Shown here: positions 1 to 5,767 of the stretch, in pieces
Layout: each line of letters begins with the position of its first letter
Position numbering within the stretch: position 1 is the first letter of the stretch
From: Acidimicrobiia bacterium
GTDB lineage: Bacteria; Actinomycetota; Acidimicrobiia; Acidimicrobiales; SZUA-35
Direction: 5' to 3'
Assembly (NCBI GenBank): GCA_029857855.1
Contig: JAOUGG010000194.1
Coordinates: 1-5,886 of the forward strand
Length of the DNA stretch: 5,886 nucleotides
The notes under the pieces: model-generated
The model's database searches: none
What the model saw: the letters and a program-made list of their open reading frames with translations, nothing else
What the model was told of the DNA's origin: nothing
Position numbers and translations under genes: made by a program

Positions 1-1395
1 GGGATGCCAGCCCTCGGGGGCTCCACCGTCGGGGTCGTCGGGGCCCCGCCACAACATCGGGACCGGGTCGGTGCGCTGCACCTCCTCGAACTCACGGCGC
101 CGTTGCTCGGCCAAGTCCCGTAGCTCGGCCAGACCGCCGTCGGCGTAGTGGACGAGCTCCTCGCTTCGAACCATCCAGATGTCATCCGGGTCGGCGAGGT
201 CGCCCCGGCGGTAGGCCCGGACGGCGATCTCGCGGACGATGACCCGGATTCGGTGAAGCAGTCGCATCAGCGCCGTGCGGCAGGCCTCCCGACCGCGAAT
301 GTAGGTGACCGCCGACTCGACCGCGTCGACGAAGAGGGCCCGGGCGTCCGGAGGTAGTGCCGCGGCGATCTCGACCGTGAGCCGGTATCGATCCGCCTCG
401 AGATGCTGACGGCGATGGCACGGGGCGTACGAGTCGTCACACCGGCTCATACACCCGATCATGGCGATCACGATGGCGGGCACCTCGTCCCATGTCGGCG
501 ACGAGAGATCCCACTCGTTCGGGCCTCGGAAACCGATCTCCTCGATGAGGGCGTCGATGCCGGCGGTGAGGGCCACCGCGTCGGGTTGGTCGGAGCGTCG
601 CAGCACGGCATCCAGTTCGTCGGGGCGACCGTCGAAAAACCGCTGCAGAGTGGCCGAGCTGCGAACCAGCCGCGACAGCTCCCACAACACCAGGGTCGGC
701 GAGACGGGATCGACCTGGCCGAGTCCGCTCAGCAGACGGAGGGTGTGAGCCGGCTGGCCGACGTCGACGCAGGCGTCGTTCACCAGCCGGGGACCGATCA
801 GGGCCGCCAGAGTCTGATTCAGGTACTGGGAGAACAATCGGCGGCACAGGGGCTGCAGCTCGTCGACCACGCCCATCAACTCGACGTCGGTCAGGCCCGA
901 CGAGTCGAGCGGCCGTTCGAGAAACCGATCGACATCGGCGATGGCCTGGGTGAGTTCCCGCTGGTTGCGGCTCCGGAGCACCCAGTCGTACCACTGGCGC
1001 AGCATCCCGACCGTAACCGAGTCCGGTGTGCTCCAGCTCGGGGCGAGATGGCTCGGCGGTGGCTTCGGGCCGGCCGTCAGTACCGGGTCGATGTGATCGG
1101 TGGCCAGGCTGGGCGTGCGGTCGGCCCACACTCGAAGGACCGACGCGTTCAGATACGCAAAGCCTCCGAAGGAGGCGACCGATTCGGGGTGGCTTGGGCT
1201 GATCTCGGACTCATCGAAGCCGAAGCGCTCGATCAGACAGTCTCGCCAGCCGTGCGCCGCGGCCGACTCCCAGATGAGGCTCCAGGTCAGCGGCGTGACG
1301 GCGTCCGGCAGCATGTCACCGATCAGGGCGCGAGTCCAGAGAGGAAGCTCGGCGTTACCAGGCTGTGTATCGGCCAACCAGCTCGGCTCGGTCAT
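1..1395 (-). CDS. PEP-utilizing enzyme-like protein (partial, C-terminus outside window)
   Basis: The minus-strand frame is open for 465 codons from ATG at 1395 to the window edge, with no stop. Family-type motifs are visible: LPDAVTPLTWSLI (residues 29-41), which resembles the 'PG.VTPLTW' signature after the ATP-grasp domain in rifampicin phosphotransferase/PEP synthase relatives; GFRGPNEWDL (288-297), like the 'GhRGP.E.el' motif; an Arg-rich RE..RTALMRLLHRIR helix; and DDIWMVRSEEL (404-414), like 'DIFfLt.eEL'. These normally precede the swivelling phosphohistidine domain, which would lie left of base 1. Relatives move phosphate from ATP or PEP through that histidine. Here the protein starts at the linker domain, so no N-terminal ATP-grasp domain is encoded in this gene. 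The start is supported by GAAGGG a few bases upstream and by the motif beginning near residue 29. The substrate cannot be told. Family assignment is fairly sure; function is open. Confidence -1.
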   Translation of the reverse strand, partial: MTEPSWLADTQPGNAELPLWTRALIGDMLPDAVTPLTWSLIWESAAAHGWRDCLIERFGFDESEISPSHPESVASFGGFAYLNASVLRVWADRTPSLATDHIDPVLTAGPKPPPSHLAPSWSTPDSVTVGMLRQWYDWVLRSRNQRELTQAIADVDRFLERPLDSSGLTDVELMGVVDELQPLCRRLFSQYLNQTLAALIGPRLVNDACVDVGQPAHTLRLLSGLGQVDPVSPTLVLWELSRLVRSSATLQRFFDGRPDELDAVLRRSDQPDAVALTAGIDALIEEIGFRGPNEWDLSSPTWDEVPAIVIAMIGCMSRCDDSYAPCHRRQHLEADRYRLTVEIAAALPPDARALFVDAVESAVTYIRGREACRTALMRLLHRIRVIVREIAVRAYRRGDLADPDDIWMVRSEELVHYADGGLAELRDLAEQRRREFEEVQRTDPVPMLWRGPDDPDGGAPEGWHP

Positions 1396-1500
1396 CGGGG
1401 CCCTTCAGTCGTCTCTCCGCAAAAGCGGCTGAGGACCAGCCGATCCGAGAGAAACGGCCGTCCAAATCGCCGCTTCCAACCTAGTGCATCGACGACCGAT

Positions 1501-1550
1501 GATCTAACCCGGCGGCGGACGCGATATTTCGCGCCTGCCACCGGGTGATC
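1501..1550 (-). terminator. Long imperfect hairpin between two minus-strand genes
   Basis: Bases 1501-1524 and 1529-1550 form inverted arms around a 4-nt loop (1525-1528). The outermost GATC/GATC pairs are followed by a 2-nt bulge (1505-1506), then ACCCGG (1507-1512) against CCGGGT (1541-1546), and an inner GC-rich stem closing at 1524/1529. As minus-strand RNA the structure has about 21 pairs (two of them G-U) and one A-C mismatch (1536/1517). It begins 34 nt after the stop of the 106-residue gene, as expected for a terminator or 3'-end stabiliser. No U-tract follows, so it is not a classical intrinsic terminator. A dispersed palindromic repeat is the main alternative. Confidence -1.
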
Positions 1551-1583
1551 ATGAAGGTGATCCGTACCGGGTGGGACGATCGA

Positions 1584-1904
1584 TCAGAGGCTCTTCACCA
1601 GATCGTGGTACGACGCAGCCCGCTCGGCACGAAGATTGGTCCGCCGCTTCCATCCCTTGGTCTTCCAGACCTTGAATCGATGGCGCTTGACCTCGACCTC
1701 GGGCCGTTCCTCGGGATCGACCTTGCGGGACGTGTTGACCGGGCGGGGAAGAGCGTAGTCCTCCGGCTCGTCCAGTTTCCGCAACTCCACCTGGGCAGCT
1801 CGTCGTACTCGACGGTGCTCCACTTTGCGGTCGAAGCTGCCGGGCCTGTGAACGGAGGCCGCTCCCGGTTTCCGAAGACGGTTGGAGCGTGTACGTGTAG
1901 ACAT
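1584..1904 (-). CDS. Small, highly basic hypothetical protein (106 aa)
   Basis: I do not recognise the family. The start ATG at 1904 has a good Shine-Dalgarno sequence (AAAGGA, 1910-1915) with a 5-nt spacer, which favours this frame over overlapping frames. The protein has about 20 Arg and 10 Lys against 14 Asp/Glu, no cysteine, no signal peptide and no membrane segment, so it is probably cytoplasmic and may bind nucleic acid or an acidic partner. The N-terminal 35 residues are Arg-rich (RTRSNRLRK, then EHRRVRRA). The middle is Pro- and acid-rich (residues 45-71). Residues 73-88 carry a dense basic-aromatic motif, KRHRFKVWKTKGWKRR, the likeliest functional site. It sits alone between the divergent M50 gene and the 50-nt hairpin. 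A real gene is likely; any role is speculative. Confidence -1.
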   Translation of the reverse strand: MSTRTRSNRLRKPGAASVHRPGSFDRKVEHRRVRRAAQVELRKLDEPEDYALPRPVNTSRKVDPEERPEVEVKRHRFKVWKTKGWKRRTNLRAERAASYHDLVKSL

Positions 1905-1909
1905 TCAAG

Positions 1910-1915
1910 TCCTTT
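1910..1915 (-). promoter_or_regulatory. Ribosome binding site of the small basic protein
   Basis: The minus strand reads AAAGGA here, with a 5-nt spacer to the ATG at 1904. It selects this start and frame over two longer or shifted overlapping frames (starts at 1908 and 1966) that lack such a site. Confidence -1.
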
Positions 1916-2105
1916 CTGGCCCACCAGGGTGGACCGCAGACTTACTGGTCGTTTGTACCCACTCATTCTGTCGGATCCAGGGCGATTGCGCCAGAGCAGG
2001 TTGGCCTAATTTTCCCAGGACATGTGAGTCGATCGTCCAATCACCACCAACCGCGGGGGTCAATCCTTGCGATTGTGATGGCCGACCCGTCGTTGTGCGA
2101 GCAAC

Positions 2106-2111
2106 TACAGT
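2106..2111 (+). promoter_or_regulatory. Candidate -10 element for leaderless transcription of the M50 gene
   Basis: TACAGT matches the actinobacterial TANNNT -10 pattern and ends 6 nt before the GTG at 2118. That is the spacing expected if transcription starts at the start codon itself. There is no Shine-Dalgarno sequence before this GTG, which fits a leaderless mRNA. No convincing -35 is present. Confidence -1.
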
Positions 2112-2117
2112 TGTCGG

Positions 2118-2867
2118 GTGGATCAAGCCCCCACCATCATCACCGACCCGACCGCCGATCAGCTGGCGACCCTTTTCTGGGTTGCGGTGGCGGTCAGCAT
2201 CGTGGTCCCCCGCCTGCCGTTCGGTCGTCGCCTCCTGTACCCGTTCGCTCTGCTCGGCACCTGGGTTCACGAGATGGGTCACGGCCTCGCCGCCGTGGCC
2301 GTTGGCGGACGATTCAAGCGGCTGGAGATCTACTCCAACCTCGGCGGTCAGGCCCTGTCGACCGGCGTCCGGGGCGTTCGCAGGGCCCTGGTGGCAGCAG
2401 GCGGGCTGATCGGACCGGCCCTGGCCGGGGGCGCCGTCATCGTGCTCGGATCCCGGGCCAGAACCGCTGGATGGGTCCTGGCCGTGCTGGCGCTCGCCAT
2501 CGGCCTGTCGCTCGTCGCCGTGGTCCGCAACCTGTTCGGCTGGCTCGCCCTGGGGGCGGTCGCCGCTGCATTGGCGCCGATCGCCCTGTACGGACCGGAG
2601 GGCGTACGCATCTTCCTCGCTCAGCTCATCGGCATCCAGTTCTGCCTGGCCTTCTGGGGCACCCTCGATTACATGTTCACCAAGAATTTCGTGCGCGACG
2701 GGCGACTTCTCGACTCCGACACCCAGGAGATCGCCAACGTGCTCGTGCTTCCCTACTGGTTCTGGGCCGGTTTGATCACGATCGCATCGGCCGCGCTGCT
2801 GATCGGCGCGTTCTATCTGGCCTGGATGGCTCCGGCGGTGGCGGAGGTCGGCGTTACGGGACCGTGA
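2118..2867 (+). CDS. M50B-type membrane metallopeptidase
   Basis: This is a 249-residue polytopic membrane protein with HEMGH (His51, Glu52, His55), the zinc-binding HExxH motif, inside a hydrophobic segment, as in intramembrane (site-2-type) peptidases. The downstream layout fits the M50B group: VGGRFKRLEIYSNLGG (62-77), AAGGLIGPALAGG (93-105), and VRNLFGW (136-142). Hydrophobic segments lie near 16-34, 41-62, 92-110, 117-135, 142-158, 165-187 and 208-237. The third zinc ligand cannot be assigned with confidence; Asp184 and the DSD around 199-201 are candidates. The GTG start is the only start codon between the in-frame stop at 2076 and the catalytic motif. M50B members are mostly uncharacterised and no substrate such as an anti-sigma factor lies alongside. 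The gene is divergent from the small basic protein and overlaps the convergent pirin gene by 14 bp. Confidence -1.
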   Translation: MDQAPTIITDPTADQLATLFWVAVAVSIVVPRLPFGRRLLYPFALLGTWVHEMGHGLAAVAVGGRFKRLEIYSNLGGQALSTGVRGVRRALVAAGGLIGPALAGGAVIVLGSRARTAGWVLAVLALAIGLSLVAVVRNLFGWLALGAVAAALAPIALYGPEGVRIFLAQLIGIQFCLAFWGTLDYMFTKNFVRDGRLLDSDTQEIANVLVLPYWFWAGLITIASAALLIGAFYLAWMAPAVAEVGVTGP

Positions 2868-3963
2868 TCGGCTCGGGGGTCTCCCGCCCGCCGTCGGGGC
2901 GCAGGGCGAAGCGGCCGGCGTCACGATCGTGCACCGGGTCGTCGCGCTCCCACGGCCAGCCACCGAAGCCGGTGCGCTGGTAGTCGGCGAAGGCCTGTTC
3001 TATGCCGGCCCGGTCGTTGAGGACGAACGGTCCGTACTGGGCGACCGGCTCGCCGATGGGGCGGCCCTGGAGGATCATCACCAGTGCCGTCTCACCCTCG
3101 GCGGTGAACGACACCGGCCCGGTTCCGATCTGTAGCCCATGGCCACCCTCGACGACGGAGCGGCCGCCGTTTTCCCCGCCGGCGGAGCTGTCTCCGACGG
3201 CGAGTTTCGAGCCACGGTAGAAGTAGGCGACGCGGGCCACACCATCGGAGACTCGGGGCAACGTCCAGGTCGAGCCAGGATGCAGCTCCAGGTGCACGAT
3301 GGCGACATCGGCGTCGGGGTTCCCGGCCCAGGAGTCGGGGGGCGGGTCCTGGGCCCGATGGCCGTCAAGCGATCCGGCAATGAGGGTTGCGGCGGACTCC
3401 GACCCGTCGGCGGCCGGTGAACCGACCGGGACCCGGGGCGTGGCCTCGGACCACAGCATGGTGAAATGAGGGTCGACCATCTTGTTGGACCTCGGCAGGT
3501 TCAACCAGATCTGGAACAGTTCCAACGGGTTGTCGTGATCGGTCGACAGGAGCGGGAACATCTCGGAGTGGACGATGCCCGCACCGGCGGTCAGCCATTG
3601 GGTGTCACCCGGGCCGTACCGGGCGGTCGCCCCGAGCGAGTCGGAATGGTCGATGACACCGGTCCGCAGGTAGGTCACCGTCTCGAAGCCGCGGTGTGGA
3701 TGCTGCGGAAAGCCCGGCACGACGGAGCCGTGGTACATATTCCAACCGTCGACGCCGGCGAAGTCATTGCCGATCGCCCGACCATCGAGGGAGGCGGCCG
3801 GTCCGAGCCGGTCGGTACCGCTCGGATAGTGGTCGAGATGATGGGCAACGAACAGGAACGGATCGATGGTCGGCCATTGTGGCCCCAGCGGAAATGCGGT
3901 CACGGGTTCCTTTCCACGCTTGTCGAGGTTGACCTCAAGCATAGGGACGGTTTGGCCCCGCAT
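2854..3963 (-). CDS. Pirin-family protein (bicupin)
   Basis: A 369-residue pirin homologue. The N-terminal cupin has the complete metal site: HPHRGFETVTYL carries His88 and His90, and TAGAGIVHSE carries His132 and Glu134, matching the three-His/one-Glu iron site of pirins. LELFQIWLNLPRSNKMVDPHF-type sequence (147-167) is the typical domain bridge. The C-terminal cupin ends with GRPIGEPVAQYGPFVLN (300-316), the pirin C-terminal signature. It is longer than the usual roughly 230-330 residues: a Gly/Ser-rich insert lies around 257-275, and a tail follows GWPWERDD. Bacterial pirins are described as redox-sensing regulators or quercetinase-like dioxygenases, so the role here is uncertain. The first ATG is kept because it gives the full N-terminus, although its ribosome site is weak; Met8 (3942) is an alternative. 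It follows the membrane-protein stop by 29 nt, so co-transcription is likely. Confidence -1.
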   Translation of the reverse strand: MRGQTVPMLEVNLDKRGKEPVTAFPLGPQWPTIDPFLFVAHHLDHYPSGTDRLGPAASLDGRAIGNDFAGVDGWNMYHGSVVPGFPQHPHRGFETVTYLRTGVIDHSDSLGATARYGPGDTQWLTAGAGIVHSEMFPLLSTDHDNPLELFQIWLNLPRSNKMVDPHFTMLWSEATPRVPVGSPAADGSESAATLIAGSLDGHRAQDPPPDSWAGNPDADVAIVHLELHPGSTWTLPRVSDGVARVAYFYRGSKLAVGDSSAGGENGGRSVVEGGHGLQIGTGPVSFTAEGETALVMILQGRPIGEPVAQYGPFVLNDRAGIEQAFADYQRTGFGGWPWERDDPVHDRDAGRFALRPDGGRETPEPITVP

Positions 3964-3992
3964 CGGTGCCCGCTCGACGCGGACCGTGGCCG

Positions 3993-4610
3993 TCAGGAAA
4001 CGGGATCCTCGACGAAGCCCATCGCGATCGCTGCCGTCAACAGCATCACCCCGAGCGCAACCGATCCGAATCCGACCGCTGTCGCATCGTTCAGCACCGC
4101 CACACCGCTGCCCGCACTCAACACGGCGACGCAGACGGCCGCCGTCATCCCGATGGCGCTCTGCTCGATCCAGGCCATGAAGGCCAGGACCGCGGCCATC
4201 ACGAAGAACACTCCTGGAAGCACCCAGCCGTCGACCGACAGGACCATGAGAAGCAGGGCGCCCGAGGTCACGCCGGCGAACATGCCGTAGTAGGGGCTGG
4301 CATCACGATCGGCCCCGGCGCCACCGTGGGCCCGCTGGGCCTTGACGAGACACACGACTCCGATCAAGGTGCCGATGGTCGACCAGAACCACCGACCGGG
4401 ATCCTGCTGGGGGTCCCAACGGGTGAACACGACGGCGGCCAGGCAGCACAGCGCGCCGAGCACCGTGAAGCCGAAGATCTGGTGTCGGGCCCGGACAACG
4501 GCGCCCCGGTCGACGGTATCCGAATCGAGATCGGTGGCATCGGCATCGGTGGCGCCGCTTCGTTGCTCATCGACGTGTGCGGCAGGTGCTGAACCTGTGT
4601 GAGTCCCCAT
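3993..4610 (-). CDS. Six-helix membrane protein of unknown function
   Basis: This 205-residue protein begins with about 42 hydrophilic residues rich in Asp, Ala and Thr (DADATDLDSD around 22-31). Hydrophobic stretches suited to membrane helices follow near 44-63, 75-90, 110-126, 129-147, 151-173 and 179-199. Few charged residues lie within the membrane part. I see no catalytic motif, and the family is not recognised. The start at 4610 is preferred over in-frame Met codons up to 4640 because AGGAAAG (4617-4623) sits 6 nt upstream of it. The next gene, pirin, starts 29 nt after its stop, so the two are probably translated from one mRNA. Whether the membrane protein and pirin act together is unknown. 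Confidence -1.
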   Translation of the reverse strand: MGTHTGSAPAAHVDEQRSGATDADATDLDSDTVDRGAVVRARHQIFGFTVLGALCCLAAVVFTRWDPQQDPGRWFWSTIGTLIGVVCLVKAQRAHGGAGADRDASPYYGMFAGVTSGALLLMVLSVDGWVLPGVFFVMAAVLAFMAWIEQSAIGMTAAVCVAVLSAGSGVAVLNDATAVGFGSVALGVMLLTAAIAMGFVEDPVS

Positions 4611-4616
4611 GGCTGA

Positions 4617-4623
4617 CTTTCCT
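4617..4623 (-). promoter_or_regulatory. Ribosome binding site deciding the membrane-protein start
   Basis: The minus strand reads AGGAAAG here, 6 nt before the ATG at 4610. It argues against the upstream in-frame ATG codons at 4640 and 4637, which would place this element inside the coding region. Confidence -1.
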
Positions 4624-4642
4624 GTAAGGCAAAACATCAATC

Positions 4643-4668
4643 AGCACCGAGTTTCGATTCCCGGTGCT
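4643..4668 (-). terminator. Inverted repeat between the Nudix and membrane-protein genes
   Basis: AGCACCG (4643-4649) and CGGTGCT (4662-4668) are perfect 7-bp arms around a 12-nt loop. It lies about 60 nt after the Nudix stop and 33 nt before the membrane-protein start. On the minus strand it is followed by GATTGATGTTTT, only weakly T-rich. It could be a leaky terminator, an mRNA processing hairpin or an operator. The upstream minus-strand TACTGT (4684-4689) fits a TANNNT -10 box, so this may be the regulated 5' leader of a membrane protein-pirin unit. Confidence -1.
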
Positions 4669-4726
4669 CCGCCGCAGTTTTCGACAGTAGCGGTCGAGCG
4701 CCGAAGAATCGTGGACGGAGGAGGAA

Positions 4727-5479
4727 TTACCGATACCGGCCGGACGAATCGACGAGCGATGACACCACCGGCGTCACCATGGCCATCGAGTCGGGACAGA
4801 TCGACCGGCTATCGGCCCATGCCGCCAGTTCACCGAGTGGTATGCGTTCGATCGCCACCACCTCGCCGTCGGCCGGTACGGGATCCCGGTCGGCGAATGC
4901 CAGGAAGATCGCACCGAAGGTCTCCGATCGGCCATCGGCGTACCGGCCGGCCGCCACCGGAAGAATAATGGCCATGTGGTCGTCGGCCCGAACCGCGGTC
5001 GTCCGGGTCGTGAGGCCGGCCTCCTCGGCCAGCTCCCGCTCCGCCGATTCGAGCCATCGCTCCCCCGCCGCGCAAACGCCGCCGAAGGCGAGATCCCAAT
5101 AGCCGGGGTAAACGTCCTTCCACTCCGCCCGCTGGTGGACGATCAGCGGCGTGGCGGGGTCGAGCAACGCCGGTGGTCGCAGCGCCGCAGGGGCCGGCTC
5201 GGGCTGTGCGCCGGCCGCGGCACCGGGCCCGAGACGGGGCCAGGAGAGGTTCCGAAGCCAACGCTCGACCTCATCGGAGAGCTCCGGGTCGACGCCCGCA
5301 TCGGTCGGCGGGGGTGCCAGCACCGTGATGACGAACGTCGAGCGATGGGCCAGGCCCTCGGCCCGCATCCGGTGGCGGGGTACGACGTCGACGACCTCAC
5401 CGTCGGGTCCGAGTACCTCCACCGGTTCGTCCGCAGGCGTTCGGGCTTCCACCGGGTCGGGAGGCTGTCCCGGTGTCAA
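4727..5479 (-). CDS. Nudix hydrolase, YfcD/isopentenyl-diphosphate-isomerase-like, with an insert
   Basis: A 250-residue protein with a perfect Nudix box at 134-156: G134, then E140, R148-E149-L150, E152-E153, G155-L156, so the Mg-binding glutamates are intact. The order VEVLGPDGEVVDVVPRHRMRAEGLAHRSTFV (20-50), then LIVHQR..WKDVYPGYWDLAFGG (112-134) and CPDSM near 228 resembles E. coli YfcD and the IDI-like Nudix branch. Such enzymes hydrolyse nucleoside-diphosphate-type or related pyrophosphates; the substrate here is unknown. It is longer than YfcD (about 180 residues) because of a Pro/Ala-rich insert around 56-110, between two core strands. The start is a TTG overlapping the ferredoxin stop as TTGA, with GAGGAGGA (5480-5487) directly in front. 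That is tight spacing, and GTG at 5452 is a possible alternative. It is probably translationally coupled to ferredoxin. Confidence -1.
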   Translation of the reverse strand: MTPGQPPDPVEARTPADEPVEVLGPDGEVVDVVPRHRMRAEGLAHRSTFVITVLAPPPTDAGVDPELSDEVERWLRNLSWPRLGPGAAAGAQPEPAPAALRPPALLDPATPLIVHQRAEWKDVYPGYWDLAFGGVCAAGERWLESAERELAEEAGLTTRTTAVRADDHMAIILPVAAGRYADGRSETFGAIFLAFADRDPVPADGEVVAIERIPLGELAAWADSRSICPDSMAMVTPVVSSLVDSSGRYR

Positions 5480-5670
5480 TCCTCCTCGATGGAGATGGCC
5501 TGCCGGGGGCAGCGCTCGGCTGCCAGGCGCACGGCGTCGTGCTGCGAGGGATCCGGATGCTCGGTCAACAGGTAGAGAAAGTCGTCGTCGCGCACCTCGA
5601 ACACATCGGGTGCGATGTTCATGCAGATGGCGTTGCTTTCACACAGGTCGTAATCGACGTTCACCTTCAC
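5476..5670 (-). CDS. 3Fe-4S ferredoxin, P450-associated type
   Basis: A 64-residue small soluble electron carrier. It has just three cysteines in a cluster pattern: Cys10-x2-Asn13-x2-Cys16, then Cys54-Pro55. The place of the usual second cysteine is taken by Asn13. This is the CXX?XXC...CP layout of actinobacterial 3Fe-4S ferredoxins, which commonly hand electrons to cytochrome P450s or related oxidoreductases. VDYDLCESNAICMNIAPDVF and the CPRQAISIEED end are typical of the group. GTG at 5670 is chosen because the minus strand has GGGAGG (5676-5681) five bases ahead and because family proteins begin just before the VDYDLC segment. The same frame stays open upstream to 5874, but that part is low-complexity and lacks family similarity. 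The downstream Nudix start overlaps its stop. No P450 or ferredoxin reductase lies in the window. Identification is confident; the partner is unknown. Confidence -1.
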   Translation of the reverse strand: MKVNVDYDLCESNAICMNIAPDVFEVRDDDFLYLLTEHPDPSQHDAVRLAAERCPRQAISIEED

Positions 5671-5675
5671 GGCTG

Positions 5676-5681
5676 CCTCCC
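5676..5681 (-). promoter_or_regulatory. Ribosome binding site of ferredoxin
   Basis: GGGAGG on the minus strand with a 5-nt spacer to the GTG at 5670. It fixes the ferredoxin start against the long open upstream frame. Confidence -1.
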
Positions 5682-5767
5682 GTCGTCGCGGACACGTTTC
5701 CGAACGAAGCGTAGTTGCCGGTGCCGCCGTTCGGTAGCCAGACGCCGATCCGGAGGATCCGCTACAC

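Larger units (their letters stand above)
1905..2117. promoter_or_regulatory. Divergent intergenic region between the small basic protein and the M50 gene
   Basis: This 213-nt spacer separates two genes transcribed away from each other, so it should hold both promoters. It is visibly more AT-rich around 2007-2014 (CTAATTTT) than the flanking genes. For the plus direction the only good signal is a TANNNT box just before the GTG at 2118. For the minus direction I find no convincing -35/-10 pair, although TTGACC (minus strand, around 2060) could be a -35. No strong inverted repeat or small ORF with a ribosome binding site was seen. Confidence -1.

Noticed and set aside
403..1548. 381-codon plus-strand open frame
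   Set aside because: It lies antisense to the PEP-utilizing gene and crosses the intergenic hairpin. Its translation is Gln/Arg/Gly-rich with no family motif, and it has no ribosome site. It is a product of high-GC coding on the other strand.
1905..2963. 352-codon minus-strand open frame
   Set aside because: It is antisense to the M50 gene, which has clear HExxH and membrane segments. The frame's product is low-complexity Gly/Asp/Arg/Gln and it runs through the divergent promoter region.
2024..2983. 319-codon plus-strand open frame over the M50 gene
   Set aside because: It is a shifted frame of the same DNA, extremely Arg/Gly/Pro-rich, with no recognisable domain.
3466..4290. 274-codon plus-strand open frame across pirin and the membrane protein
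   Set aside because: It spans two well-supported minus-strand genes and their junction, and its translation has no coherent fold or motif.
4651..4673. tRNA 3'-end-like string (TTCGATTCCCGG) that might mark an attachment site
   Set aside because: The T-arm stem cannot form with the preceding bases, no other tRNA arms or CCA are present, and no integrase or mobile gene is nearby. The string is better explained by the AGCACCG/CGGTGCT repeat.
5747..5759. GATCC/GGATC short inverted repeat
   Set aside because: Only 5-bp arms, with no extension; expected by chance in GC-rich DNA. Noted only as part of the spacer.
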